Below are positions 9,760 through 20,254 of a DNA stretch of 64,000 bases, one piece after another. Position numbers and translations under genes: made by a program. Every line of letters starts with the position of its first letter. The first letter of the stretch is position 1. This stretch comes from Lewinellaceae bacterium. GTDB lineage: Bacteria; Bacteroidota; Bacteroidia; Chitinophagales; Saprospiraceae. The DNA lies in NCBI GenBank assembly GCA_016711435.1, contig JADJSY010000087.1, positions 32,112 to 96,111 of the forward strand. Reading direction: 5' to 3'. Under the pieces are notes generated by a model. The model was not told where the DNA came from. It was given only the letters and a program-made list of their open reading frames with translations, and made no database searches.

Positions 9760-11379
9760 ATGTGCGAAAAACATAAAAAAACGCGTCCCGGCGCCACACT
9801 TGACAACCAGGCGGCCCACGAACAAGATCACCGCCTGTGGTCGCGCCGCGATTTCCTGTCCGCGTCCGGCCTCGTCGGTGCAGGAGGATTGCTGCTGGGC
9901 AAATTACCGGTACGGGCATTTCAACCCACCCCACTCCTGGCGGCCCTCGCCAACGGCCCCAATGACCGCATCCTCGTCTTGATCCGGCTGGATGGCGGCA
10001 ATGACGGCCTGAACACAGTGATCGAGCGCGGAAATACGCACTATTACGACCTTCGGCCCAATATCGCCATTGCCGAAAACAACCTCTGGGCTTTAAGCAA
10101 CGAATACGGTATGCCATTGGCAACCAATGCGTTACAACCGATGTGGCAAGATGAAATGATGAAAATCGTTTTAAACGTCGGTTACCCCGAACCAAATTAC
10201 AGCCACTTCCGCTCTTACGATATTGTCGCTTCCGCCAGCAGCTCGGACGAGGTGGTAAACAGCGGTTGGATGGGGCGTTTCCTCGACCATGAATATGCCG
10301 CTTTCTTAGATGCGCCGCCTACTGTCCCGCCTGCCTTACAAATAGGTGTGCAATCCAACCTCGTATTCAAGTCCGACGCCGCCAATATGGCGCTGGCCAT
10401 CAGCAGCCCCGAGGAGTTTTACCAAATTGCCCAAACCGGCCTGTTGTACGATACCAGTTCCTTGGGCAATACACCCAGAGAACAGGAACTGCCATACCTT
10501 CGCCACACCGCCAATCCTGCATTTCGATATGCCCAGACGATCAAGGACGCCTACGCAAGGGGTAAAAACCAAGTGGACTACCCTACCGCCAACTACCTGG
10601 CCGAACAAATGGCCATTGTAGCGCGGCTGATAAAAGGCAACCTCGGCTCGCGGGTATTTATGGTGGAAATTGGCGGATTCGATACCCACGCGGATCAACT
10701 GGAATCCCACCCGAACCTGTTAAACCGACTTTCCACTGCCGTCAAGGCATTTTACGAAGACCTGGCAATTGGCGATAACTCCCTGGAAAACAATGTATTA
10801 AGCATGACATTTTCCGAATTCGGCCGCACCATTTACGAAAATGGCTCGCAAGGCACCGACCACGGCTGGGGAACACCCGTGTTGCTTTTTGGCGGCGAAA
10901 TCGGCAATGGCCTGACTGGTACTTACCAGGATCTAAGCAACCCCAACCCTTACACCGACCCCGAATTCAGCGTCGATTTTCGCAATATCTACGCGACCAT
11001 ATTGCAGGATTGGTTGGGCAACCACCCGGAATTGGTCAATTTTGTGATGGGCCAACAGCAAACAACAATCAACGGATTGGTGCCTGCCATCGCTCCCGCC
11101 ATCGGCGATAACAACAAATGTGCGCTGCTGGGGCACAACCCGCACCCTACCCTGCCGGGTGTCATTGAAATCAAATACGCCATGATGCAAAATGGCCCCG
11201 TCCGGGTACAATTGCTCGACGCCGCCGGCCATGTGCTGCGTACCCTGCAAAACGAATACAAAAATATTGGGAGCTACATATTCAATTTCAGGCCCTCGGA
11301 TTGGTATGTTGCGCCTGGATATTACCTCTACCGGCTACAGGCCGGCGGACAGGTATTTCAGCGAGATATGAAAGTTTGA
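9760..11379 (+). CDS. DUF1501 family protein with Tat-like leader
   Basis: The 539-residue protein has a twin-arginine leader (SRRDFLSASGLVGAGG, arginines at residues 29-30). The DUF1501 core shows IRLDGGNDGLNTVI near residue 72, GGFDTHADQL near 305 and FSEFGRTIYENGSQGTDHGW near 350. DUF1501 is related to the alkaline phosphatase/sulfatase fold, but no substrate is known. The last ~70 residues (VQLLDAAGHVLRTL... FRPSDWYVAPGYYLYRL) have the strand pattern of a T9SS type A sorting domain, so export across the inner membrane by Tat and then by T9SS is plausible. The stop codon directly abuts the GTTGAGN array. Confidence 0.9.
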   Translation: MCEKHKKTRPGATLDNQAAHEQDHRLWSRRDFLSASGLVGAGGLLLGKLPVRAFQPTPLLAALANGPNDRILVLIRLDGGNDGLNTVIERGNTHYYDLRPNIAIAENNLWALSNEYGMPLATNALQPMWQDEMMKIVLNVGYPEPNYSHFRSYDIVASASSSDEVVNSGWMGRFLDHEYAAFLDAPPTVPPALQIGVQSNLVFKSDAANMALAISSPEEFYQIAQTGLLYDTSSLGNTPREQELPYLRHTANPAFRYAQTIKDAYARGKNQVDYPTANYLAEQMAIVARLIKGNLGSRVFMVEIGGFDTHADQLESHPNLLNRLSTAVKAFYEDLAIGDNSLENNVLSMTFSEFGRTIYENGSQGTDHGWGTPVLLFGGEIGNGLTGTYQDLSNPNPYTDPEFSVDFRNIYATILQDWLGNHPELVNFVMGQQQTTINGLVPAIAPAIGDNNKCALLGHNPHPTLPGVIEIKYAMMQNGPVRVQLLDAAGHVLRTLQNEYKNIGSYIFNFRPSDWYVAPGYYLYRLQAGGQVFQRDMKV

Positions 11380-11575
11380 TGGGTTGAGATTGTTGAGAGT
11401 TGAGAATGTTGAGGGCCGCTCTGTGAAGGAGCGTCTTGTTCACAGAGCGGCCCTCAACATTCTCAACCTTCAACAACCTCAACATTCTCAACCCTCAACA
11501 TTCTCAACCCTCAACAACATCCCCTCAAACCATCCATTTAATCCAATTTTACCAACCGATTTAACACCCTACCAG
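11380..11575. repeat. GTTGAGN array around a perfect 29-base-arm hairpin
   Basis: Arms 11399-11427 and 11439-11467 are perfectly complementary with an 11-base loop. The GC-rich core (GGGCCGCTCTGTGAA) is flanked by GTTGAGAAT units and followed by more CTCAACATT and CTCAACCCT units to about 11518. It separates DUF1501 from the first giant gene. A frame happens to be open through the array, which would give a false N-terminal extension of 64 residues to that gene. Confidence 0.85.
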
Positions 11576-14500
11576 ATGCAAGAACATCCTTTGCTTATTG
11601 CTTTTGCACAGCTCATTGGAGACTTTTTCCACAGCGCCGCAAACGAACATCCCCTTCGAGAAACCCTGCTTCGCCGCCTTGCCCAGGCCCTGCTACAAGG
11701 CCAGACAAGCAATTTTATGCGCGATACCTTTCAGTTTGAAAGAATCCGACACTACAATACCCAATACCTGGGCGCCGGGGATCGCGATTACCTGAACAGG
11801 ATATTGGGCGAAGAACAGCAAGCAATACTTCCGGGACAAACCCAAATAAAGGTTTTTCTGAGAGAAATGCCGGCCCGGGCTACCTACCTGCGCAGCAGCA
11901 TCCCTGCCTGGGCACGATCAGCCGCATTGACGGATAGTATCGGCCCCGTCCTCAACCGCGATGGCAGGCGCTTCTGGCTGGATATTTATACGCTTGTCCC
12001 CGACATAAAGGCGATCCCGGATGATGTTGCCCAGGGCGCCGATGCGCGGGTTTCCCAATTCCGCCCACCCGAAGGTTTTGAACTTCGGTTGCACCAAAGC
12101 ACCCCGGGGCTTACATCTGTAGCCGGGGCGGGTTGGAATATCTACGGCGAAGAGAAAAATTTTGAATGGACGCAAGGCCCCGCCACATTCAACTATCTTT
12201 TTAGCGGCGTTTCCGTTCCAATGACCCCGGATTTGACCGATTTGAATATCGCGCAATCCTTATCGCCGGTATTAAATCTATCGGGATTAACAGCCATCGA
12301 GAACGCTGCCTGGTTGTTGCCCGCCGCTGAAATGGGCTGGCCTTTATCAGCAGAAGGCGCAGGCATGTTGTCTGTGCGAACGAAAACAGGACTACTTGCC
12401 AGTTGCGCCGGATTGCTGGATGTCAACCAGGCAGTCACCGCACCCCTGCAGATCAACCGCTGCTGGGTAAATGCGGCGGCGGGTCAGTTACAGATCATTG
12501 CTTTGGAAACCGCCACGGAGTATGCGACCCAAACGCTCCGGCTTTGGCAGGACAGCCAGGCCCGCTGGAACGACATCCGGTTAAAATATCCCGGCATATT
12601 CCCGTTTATTTACCAGAGCAACGCCGCCGGCACAGAGGCCCTTGTGTCGATTACCAATTGTGAGGGCAAACTCGACCGGCCCGTCGGCGCTGACCAGGAG
12701 CCTTTCAACCTTCAGACAAAAACCTCCATCTACCTTCGCTCGTACGGCCCACTTAGCGACTACTCCCTGCTGTACGATGAAAATGTCATTCAGGATAATC
12801 AAGATCCGAATGATCCGGCGGCGGGGGAACTCACTTTTCAGAGCCGGGCTATTGCGCTCAACAATGCCCTGCTGACCGTTTCTCCGATCAATGCGTTTTT
12901 GCTGAGCGGCGAACTGTCTCCACAAGCTGATACATTTATTGAAAGCAGTCTGCTCTACGCCTTTGCTTTGGTTGGTTATCTGCCTGCCCTGCCCGACCCT
13001 TACGCTGCCGATACAGGCGTTTTCAAATGGATGCATATCGAATTGGAAGGAAGGGAGGGCGTTTACCGGCTCAACAATATCCAGCGGCTGTTAATCGGTG
13101 CGATGCACTGGCAGGCAGCCGAAGCGCCGGGAACCAGTTTCATTTTCGGCGACCTCGCAGATTCGGAGGCGAACCTGTATATACACATGAATCCCATGCT
13201 CGATCTGCAAAGATCGCTCCATGAGCAAAACAATACGCGCGCCGAGCGGGCAGCCAAAGCAGCCGCCCGGTTCAGCCTGCATGCTGGTGTTCATTTAGGA
13301 GAACAAGCCTGGCTCGAAGAATACGATGTGAACATTCGGGTGAACGACGTTTACCGGAACCACCATTTTTTCAGCCTGTTAGACGTCAGTACGGCTGCCG
13401 ACTGGATGGGCGTAAATGTGGGATACCTCGACGAGCAATTCATTTTTGAACGCCGTTTTGAAGTGGTGACAGACCAAAACCCGCTTTCTGCCGATGGCAT
13501 GGATGTGGTGGCTACGGGTCGGCTGGTGCGCCTTTTTACTGTTCCGCAAATCAGTTGGGAACCTGTGCTTAATAAAGCAAAGGCCACCAATGTTGCGAAC
13601 GACCCACCGGAGGGTTTGCTCTTGTTTAAAGACGACGGCCCGCCGACGCTCATCGGCAATACCGGCAGCGACACCGTGCCGATAGCCCCCCTTCCGGTAG
13701 CCGAATACCTCGATGAAGGCTACAATAACAACCCGGAGTTTAAAGCCTGGAGTTTTTTCACCCTGCCTTTCGGCATGCTCGGTATTGCGCGATACAACCA
13801 GGAAGTAACGATAAAAAACAACCCGCCTGTCCCCGGCGCTACGATCGGGCGGCTACAAGAACAATTCGGGGGCGATATTCAAACCGCTTTGCAGATCAGT
13901 ACCAAAGGTTATTTGCACCCGCACAATAACCGCAACTTTGAAGGCATGACCACGCAGTTGTACAACCTGCGCAGTCCGCTCGGTCAGGACCTGAATAAAA
14001 GTATACTTTCCGCTACGGTGACCCAGATTTTCAACAACGAATTCGGGCCGGATGGAGGTAAACTGATTCAACGCGGTGTTCCGGTGGAACGGTATGATTT
14101 CAGCGGATACGGCGCCAATCTTTTCAGCCACTGGGTAGATCCGTATGCCGTCATCGCTCAAACATCTCAGGCTAAATTCGATGTGTGGCGCGGCCGCACT
14201 GCCCAGGAAGTGATACAGGTGCGGAGTATCGTCTACCCCTGGGGGATCAGGGTGGTGCGCACGATCACGATGTACCGCAACAGCGCCGCTTTGGTGTATC
14301 GGATAGACAGCGGATGGCGCGCAGAAAGTGACGGCGTATATGATTTCGATACCGTAATCGACGACGGCATTGTAGAAAAAGGGTATGGGTTCCACGCGGG
14401 TATTGTAAAAGGCGTATTCAACGTCCGCAATATTGTGGAAAGTGATGACCTGAATCCTTTTACAGATAACTGGTTTAAAACCACCGGTTATTATATCAAT

Positions 14501-16321
14501 GAAAACAACGGCCTTGCCACCCTGGTGGGGGCCGGCCAACCATTGGAAGTCGACCTGCGACCTGTTTATTTCGATGCCGATGTGCAGATAGACGGCATCA
14601 TTCAAGGCGGCATCGATGGCCGGACACCTTCCAAACGTATGCTGGGTTACCTGCAGGTGGCGCCGAGGGGGGTGCCTATTTCCGCTGAATTGTTCAGGAA
14701 CCTGCTGTTGATGCAAAACGGTTTGGGTGGCCCGGTGGATTGCCTGATCGACATCGGGGAAAGTAAACAGACCATGCGCCTCAGCCGGGTGGAAGTACAA
14801 CCCTCGGTCGAAGCCGGGAAAATCGTGTTTGTGACAGCCGCTAAAGGCACACCCGTATTGCCCAAAGACGGCAGTTGGAGTGTAGTGGCACACAAAAAAT
14901 CGACCGGAGAAGTGTTGCCGATCAGCAATTCGGTGGTGCCGCTGATCCAGCGCGGACTACACCCGATTGCCAACAATAATAACCCACTGGAACTGGCTAA
15001 TCCCGGCGATTTATTCAACCTGAACTCGGAGGACCGGGCCACACAGTACGCATTTTTACAAAATACGGATACCCAGAAAGTGTTGTTCCGCAATCCCTCC
15101 TTTTTACATGGATTGCAACAGTTACAAAGTTCAAAACCCGACCTCGCGGATGCTTATCGCCTGCTCAACAGCAAAGGTATTTTCCCGAAAATAGGCGATT
15201 TGCCGCGACTCGACTTCAATGGTTTTCAACTGAATATCAACGACGCGGGTTACCAATTGCAAAATCTAAACGTCCCGGGCGAAATTTTACAACAGAAATT
15301 AGAAGATAAAACCATCTTTTTTATCAATGAAAAAGATGTAAAAGTGTACGCCGAATACGTCAAAAAGGACAAAAATGGCGCTCCGGAAGGCGTCGCCGGT
15401 TTGGCAAATTTCAACCTGGATAGCACCGCAGTCGCCAAACAATGGACCAACAAACTCGACGATGTAACGATGGTGGTCGATTTGCTGGATATGAAACGCC
15501 TGTTCAGGATTCGCGGTAAATTCGATACCGAAAAAGGCAAGGCGCCCGGTTTTACGGCGCCGGAATTGCTGTTCAGCGATGAAATGCAACCCGTCATAGA
15601 TATTCTGCAAGTACTGCTTTCCCTGAGTGGCGGAGATTATGCAGGTAGTTTATCGAAAGGGCTGAAAATAGCCATGAGCAACAGCCCGAACAACTGGGAG
15701 TACAAGTTTCAGGCAGACAAGGAAATACCCGTATTGCGTTTCCCGCCTGCAGGAACCGGCGGCGCCATCGCCCCGCTTCGCCTGGAAGCCAGCCTGAAAC
15801 TCGGTTGTTATTTCAATGTCGGGATGCCCTACCCGGAAGGCGGCTCGCCGATGCCCAGCGGCGGCGCTTACCTGGAGTTTGGCGGCAAACTGAGCGTCAT
15901 GTGCGTATCTGTGGCCGCAGCGACCGTCTATGCCGTGGGCAGTTGTGTGTTGCGGGTCAGTGCCGATACGATACGCGGCCCCGGTTTGTATATGAAAATC
16001 GGTTTCGGCGTGGAACTGGTGGTCGGATTGCCGGTGATCGGCAATGTGAGTGTGTACTTCGCTGCCGGCGTGGAAGTTTCCATCGATACCCGTATTATCG
16101 TCGTCGGCGCTTTTATCCTGTTCCGGGGAAGGGCGGAACTGCTCGCAGGCTTGGTAACCATTCAAATCCAGATAGAAGCCTCCGGCAAAGTTCGGCGTGA
16201 CCTGGCAGCGGGCAGAACAGATTGTATTGCACAAGTGACGTTCAGCCTCGATATCAGTATTTTCCTCGTGATCAATATCAGTTTCTCCAAGAGTTTCCAG
16301 GAAAACCGTCAAATCGCTTAA
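11576..16321 (+). CDS. Giant protein 1 of the DUF1800/DUF1501 cluster, unassigned
   Basis: From ATG 11576 (MQEHPLLIAF) the protein has about 1,581 residues. The frame is open further upstream, but that part is translated repeat array. I recognise no family. There is no signal peptide, no T9SS sorting tail and no obvious catalytic motif. The N-terminal ~120 residues look helical; the long middle is mixed and aromatic-rich (for example YDFSGYGANLFSHWVDPYA and RSIVYPWGIRVVRTITMYR near residues 840-900). The last ~150 residues alternate glycine-rich and hydrophobic strands (LYMKIGFGVELVVGLPVIG, VSVYFAAGVEVSIDT), which suggests a repetitive beta structure or membrane-facing region. The next gene starts 18 bases downstream, so the two giants are probably co-transcribed. 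Confidence 0.7.
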   Translation: MQEHPLLIAFAQLIGDFFHSAANEHPLRETLLRRLAQALLQGQTSNFMRDTFQFERIRHYNTQYLGAGDRDYLNRILGEEQQAILPGQTQIKVFLREMPARATYLRSSIPAWARSAALTDSIGPVLNRDGRRFWLDIYTLVPDIKAIPDDVAQGADARVSQFRPPEGFELRLHQSTPGLTSVAGAGWNIYGEEKNFEWTQGPATFNYLFSGVSVPMTPDLTDLNIAQSLSPVLNLSGLTAIENAAWLLPAAEMGWPLSAEGAGMLSVRTKTGLLASCAGLLDVNQAVTAPLQINRCWVNAAAGQLQIIALETATEYATQTLRLWQDSQARWNDIRLKYPGIFPFIYQSNAAGTEALVSITNCEGKLDRPVGADQEPFNLQTKTSIYLRSYGPLSDYSLLYDENVIQDNQDPNDPAAGELTFQSRAIALNNALLTVSPINAFLLSGELSPQADTFIESSLLYAFALVGYLPALPDPYAADTGVFKWMHIELEGREGVYRLNNIQRLLIGAMHWQAAEAPGTSFIFGDLADSEANLYIHMNPMLDLQRSLHEQNNTRAERAAKAAARFSLHAGVHLGEQAWLEEYDVNIRVNDVYRNHHFFSLLDVSTAADWMGVNVGYLDEQFIFERRFEVVTDQNPLSADGMDVVATGRLVRLFTVPQISWEPVLNKAKATNVANDPPEGLLLFKDDGPPTLIGNTGSDTVPIAPLPVAEYLDEGYNNNPEFKAWSFFTLPFGMLGIARYNQEVTIKNNPPVPGATIGRLQEQFGGDIQTALQISTKGYLHPHNNRNFEGMTTQLYNLRSPLGQDLNKSILSATVTQIFNNEFGPDGGKLIQRGVPVERYDFSGYGANLFSHWVDPYAVIAQTSQAKFDVWRGRTAQEVIQVRSIVYPWGIRVVRTITMYRNSAALVYRIDSGWRAESDGVYDFDTVIDDGIVEKGYGFHAGIVKGVFNVRNIVESDDLNPFTDNWFKTTGYYINENNGLATLVGAGQPLEVDLRPVYFDADVQIDGIIQGGIDGRTPSKRMLGYLQVAPRGVPISAELFRNLLLMQNGLGGPVDCLIDIGESKQTMRLSRVEVQPSVEAGKIVFVTAAKGTPVLPKDGSWSVVAHKKSTGEVLPISNSVVPLIQRGLHPIANNNNPLELANPGDLFNLNSEDRATQYAFLQNTDTQKVLFRNPSFLHGLQQLQSSKPDLADAYRLLNSKGIFPKIGDLPRLDFNGFQLNINDAGYQLQNLNVPGEILQQKLEDKTIFFINEKDVKVYAEYVKKDKNGAPEGVAGLANFNLDSTAVAKQWTNKLDDVTMVVDLLDMKRLFRIRGKFDTEKGKAPGFTAPELLFSDEMQPVIDILQVLLSLSGGDYAGSLSKGLKIAMSNSPNNWEYKFQADKEIPVLRFPPAGTGGAIAPLRLEASLKLGCYFNVGMPYPEGGSPMPSGGAYLEFGGKLSVMCVSVAAATVYAVGSCVLRVSADTIRGPGLYMKIGFGVELVVGLPVIGNVSVYFAAGVEVSIDTRIIVVGAFILFRGRAELLAGLVTIQIQIEASGKVRRDLAAGRTDCIAQVTFSLDISIFLVINISFSKSFQENRQIA

Positions 16322-16339
16322 CCCAAAACCAAACTTATC

Positions 16340-19300
16340 ATGGAAGCAAAACTCAGCATACTGACTTTCCCACAACGCATTGAAAACGACCGGCTCTACT
16401 TCAATGTGTTGATTATTCCGCGCAATTTCAGTCCATTGCTCGACGACCCAATCCAGGCGCTTTCGCCTGCCTGGGTCAACGCTACGCTCAGCCTGCGCGC
16501 CCAGATATTGGCCTCCTTAGACAAATATCCGCGACTCGACCTCATACCCGATGTCAGTGAACTGCTGCCGGCTACACCCATAGACGCTGATGCAAGCGAA
16601 ATTTTCAATACCCTGGCCCTGCGCTTCGACATCAGCAGCACCGCCACTGCTGAACCGCCCTTACCGCAGCATCATGCCAGAAAATACCTGCCGACCAGTT
16701 ACCGGGAAGCCTTTCATTTTACGAAGCCGCGCACCGACCGCGCTGTTACCGACGATAGTTACGCCTGCGCCATCGATCAGGAAAAAGAGCCCGATCCGCT
16801 GTTCCAACCCGATACCGATCAGGTCAGTTGGGGGCAGGTGTTTGCATTTTGCCTGCGGCAGCCCGCCATTGCTAAAAAATGCGGCTTTATCCACGAAGCG
16901 TTTGTCGACCTCGCGCCCGGTTTGCTGGAGAATGGCGGCTGGCTGTACCTCGATATCGCAGATGGCTCGGATTATCAGTTTGCCGATTTAACACTGGTCA
17001 GGCGTTATGCGGCGCGTTTGCCCAAAATTCCTTCCGGCGTCAATCGGCAATTATTTTCGGCGGTACAATTTCGCGTCCGCCATGACGAAAATACTCCGCC
17101 ACCCGATAACCCCGCCATGCCTTCCGCTTACGACGAAATGCTGCTGGAAGCCAGTATTTACGACGACGGGTTTGCCAAGATCGTGCACGCGCAGCAGCCG
17201 GCCAGCGACCACATGCTCAAAGAAAAGCGCGATCCGGAATTTCCCGTCACCAATGATTCGGGTATCCGCCTCGGCTGGGACGACGAACAATTGCTGATCT
17301 GGATGAACCGCCAGTTGGAGATTGACCCGAAAAAACCTGCTGATATGCAGCGCGCAGATGCGCCCATGGGCGTGATCGGCTATCGCATCGACGCCCGTGA
17401 AATCAGCCCCGACCCGGACAATCCCAATGCCTGGATTTCTCTTTGCCAGGTGCGCAATAAAACGGATCTCTCGCTGGGCGCAGCGCTGATCGATACCGTA
17501 GACGCACAACGTGAATTGGGTGTGGAAGTCTACCCCGCTATTCCCGACGGGCGAAAAGGCAAACCTTTCTGGTTGCCGGCCTTTTTTGCCTACTGGACCG
17601 GCAAAAGCCTTGTACTTCAGGATGAAGACGCCATCGACCTGTACCGCAAAGACCAGCATCAAATGCAGGATGGCACCCCGCAAACAGCCACCAAAAACCT
17701 GGCTTATGCACCTGTCGGCCTGGACGCTATCCCGCTGCTGTACGGCCGGCAATATCAGTTCCGGACACGACTGGCCGACATGACCGGCGGCGGCCCGCTG
17801 AGTACCGAAGCACCTGTATACGACGCGGAGGCGCCCGTAGCAACCCATCATTTTAAACGCCACGCCATCCCGCAAACTGTACGTATTCAAAATGTGTTGT
17901 CGGAAAAAGAAGACGCCTATTTTGAAGAAAATCAATTGGTTGTGCAAAGGCCGTTGCTCGGATACCCGAGTGTGTTGTTCACCGGCGCCTACCCCGACGC
18001 CCTGGATCTGCTCAAAGCCGACTTCGATGTGGCAGCCGGAAAACGCGACATCGGCATTGCCGACCCGGATGTCGACCGGCTGGAAATAGAAGTGGCTGTT
18101 CGCTCTCTGGACATGGATACGACGATTTCAAAGCACCACCCGCAGGACAACTACGCTGTATTGTACACGACCAACCGGGCCTTTCCGGCAGATTTAAACG
18201 GCGAACTGAACTTGTCACTCACTTTTGTGGATCGCCCCGTCATTCATTTTGATGGTTCCAACAACCTTCAATTGCTAGGACGATCCGACAATGGCGACCT
18301 GATAGACGATTTGCAGGAGCTGGTACTGCCTTCTAACCGCGATATCCAGATTACCCTGCGGGCCAGGTGCAGCGACAAAAACGATTATTACGCCGACGAT
18401 GACACACTACTCGGCATGCGCTCCCGCATCGTTACCCGGCGTGCCGCCGCTGTCGAAACGGCTTTTTTCAAAGCCACCAGCGAACAAACCATGATCCGGG
18501 GCATTTACCTGCGCCGCCTAGAAGAACAAAAATTAAAGGCCAATTTCAAACACATTTTTGTTGGTGGTAAAGCGGCGCCCGACCAGCAACCCGAACTGAT
18601 TGAACGACTGGCGAAAGCCATAGACGTGGAAAACAAAGGTTTGTCTTTGATGGGAAAAACCGGCCAGCGCTGGCAATTCGGCGCTGCACGAGCCATTCGA
18701 CACACCCTTTCGCCCGACAATACCAGCCTCACGATCGCTACCGAAGATGATATGATCAATCACTGGTTGGTGCCGATTACTTTGTTGATCGACCGCGACT
18801 GGTCCTGGGATGGCATCCAGCCTGTGAGCATTGATATTTACAGGAGAAAGAAATTTGCCCTGGCGGAAGACTGGGAGCCGGAAACCCTGGTGGGCGATAT
18901 CGAATTGAAAAAAGCGATCAATATCCTGGCTATTGTACAAGCCGACCGCACACAGACTTTCCTGTGTTTCATCGATGCGGTCGAACCAAAATCGGTCGAC
19001 CCGAATTTGTTTCCAGATGAAATCCTGCTGGAATACCGCATACACCCCAATTTCAAAACGGATAACCCGGAACTTGCCGCAGATGGCCCACTCCTGCTCC
19101 AACTGCATTTACCCATCACTACCCCACCCGCTCAAATGCCGAACATAGTCAGTGCGGGTATGGCGCTGAGCCGTTATGCGCGGGATGCAGCCTATGCCAA
19201 TACGGAGGTGCGGCAGCGCTATCTCTGGGTGGAATTTGATGCGCCTTTAAAAAATCCGAGGGATACGTATTTCGGCCGGATCACGGCGTACGCGCCCGAC

Positions 19301-20254
19301 CCTTTGCTGGCAGAATGGACGGAAGACTGGATGAAACCCAGAACCGAACCGCCTTTACCCATCGAACCGGAGCCTGTTCGGATCATCAGTCCCGGCCACA
19401 GCGACAACCAGTCCGGGCTGAATGCCATGCAGCAACTCATTCCGGCCACAGACAGTCAGCGGCATTTCCTGGTGCCTTTACCGCCTGGTCTGCACCCGGA
19501 ATCACCCGAATTGTTCGGCTTTTTCACCTATGAATTCCGCGTTGGACACCGCGACGGCTGGAGTACGGCACAGGGCAGGTTTGGCCGGGCGCTGAGTTAT
19601 CAGGGCGTACAACATCCTTATCCTCAACTGATTGCATCGCCCGACCGCAATGAAGATCGCATCCGGGTTTCGGCGCCGCATGCTGAAGCTGTGTTCGATG
19701 GCCGCAGACTGACTGCCCGTCCGGTGCGCACCCAGATGTGGGCCTTGCTGTATGCACAGGTGCGTATGGCCGATGACAGCGACAACCGCAATATTTTGCT
19801 GAACGACCGTTTGATGCGCCCTGTGCCGGAAAATATCCTGGTTCCAGCGGGCGCTGCATTCCCTTTAACCGCTACAACAAACGATGCGCCCAAACAATCC
19901 GTTGCAGCATGGACCAATGCTGAAATCAGTACTTTGCTCAAAAACTATGGCTTGTCCGCCGACAGCGAACTGAGCGTTTTATGCGTGGAAATGATGCCGA
20001 CGGCCGAGCATTTTCTGATGCACAGCGAATTTGTTCAAAGCCATCAAGTCCTGGCTAATGCTGCCGATGATCCGGGTAAAGCAATGGATTTCCTGCGCCA
20101 TACCGCCAGCAGCCTGCAAAAAACGCAGTTGTTTGCGCAACAAATGCCGGAGGAATTGATAGCCAGGCCGCTTTCGGACGATCTCGGAAATTACCGTTTG
20201 TTGCGTACTTCGACGCTGTCGGCGGTGCCGGAGGTGTGTTGTGTGGATTGTTGA
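16340..20254 (+). CDS. Giant protein 2 of the DUF1800/DUF1501 cluster, unassigned
   Basis: This 1,304-residue protein starts at ATG 16340, 18 bases after giant protein 1. I recognise no family. It has no signal peptide, no transmembrane segment and no T9SS tail. The N-terminus (LSILTFPQRIENDRLYFNVL) refers to beta structure; around residues 465-480 the stretch YGRQYQFRTRLADMTGGG, and near 1060 FTYEFRVGHRDGWSTAQGRFG, look like the central strands of fibronectin type III-like domains. Acidic and proline-rich segments separate such blocks. Its size, its close spacing to giant 1 and its similar codon use suggest that the two act together, perhaps as large structural partners. Function unknown. 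Confidence 0.7.
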   Translation: MEAKLSILTFPQRIENDRLYFNVLIIPRNFSPLLDDPIQALSPAWVNATLSLRAQILASLDKYPRLDLIPDVSELLPATPIDADASEIFNTLALRFDISSTATAEPPLPQHHARKYLPTSYREAFHFTKPRTDRAVTDDSYACAIDQEKEPDPLFQPDTDQVSWGQVFAFCLRQPAIAKKCGFIHEAFVDLAPGLLENGGWLYLDIADGSDYQFADLTLVRRYAARLPKIPSGVNRQLFSAVQFRVRHDENTPPPDNPAMPSAYDEMLLEASIYDDGFAKIVHAQQPASDHMLKEKRDPEFPVTNDSGIRLGWDDEQLLIWMNRQLEIDPKKPADMQRADAPMGVIGYRIDAREISPDPDNPNAWISLCQVRNKTDLSLGAALIDTVDAQRELGVEVYPAIPDGRKGKPFWLPAFFAYWTGKSLVLQDEDAIDLYRKDQHQMQDGTPQTATKNLAYAPVGLDAIPLLYGRQYQFRTRLADMTGGGPLSTEAPVYDAEAPVATHHFKRHAIPQTVRIQNVLSEKEDAYFEENQLVVQRPLLGYPSVLFTGAYPDALDLLKADFDVAAGKRDIGIADPDVDRLEIEVAVRSLDMDTTISKHHPQDNYAVLYTTNRAFPADLNGELNLSLTFVDRPVIHFDGSNNLQLLGRSDNGDLIDDLQELVLPSNRDIQITLRARCSDKNDYYADDDTLLGMRSRIVTRRAAAVETAFFKATSEQTMIRGIYLRRLEEQKLKANFKHIFVGGKAAPDQQPELIERLAKAIDVENKGLSLMGKTGQRWQFGAARAIRHTLSPDNTSLTIATEDDMINHWLVPITLLIDRDWSWDGIQPVSIDIYRRKKFALAEDWEPETLVGDIELKKAINILAIVQADRTQTFLCFIDAVEPKSVDPNLFPDEILLEYRIHPNFKTDNPELAADGPLLLQLHLPITTPPAQMPNIVSAGMALSRYARDAAYANTEVRQRYLWVEFDAPLKNPRDTYFGRITAYAPDPLLAEWTEDWMKPRTEPPLPIEPEPVRIISPGHSDNQSGLNAMQQLIPATDSQRHFLVPLPPGLHPESPELFGFFTYEFRVGHRDGWSTAQGRFGRALSYQGVQHPYPQLIASPDRNEDRIRVSAPHAEAVFDGRRLTARPVRTQMWALLYAQVRMADDSDNRNILLNDRLMRPVPENILVPAGAAFPLTATTNDAPKQSVAAWTNAEISTLLKNYGLSADSELSVLCVEMMPTAEHFLMHSEFVQSHQVLANAADDPGKAMDFLRHTASSLQKTQLFAQQMPEELIARPLSDDLGNYRLLRTSTLSAVPEVCCVDC

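Noticed and set aside
11384..11575. N-terminal extension of giant protein 1 upstream of ATG 11576
   Set aside because: The codons are a translated repeat array with a perfect hairpin; residues are low complexity.
13853..14893. Long minus-strand open frame of 346 codons
   Set aside because: It is antisense to giant protein 1; composition is histidine- and alanine-rich as expected for a shadow frame.
17051..17947. Minus-strand open frame of 298 codons
   Set aside because: Shadow of giant protein 2; no domain or start context.
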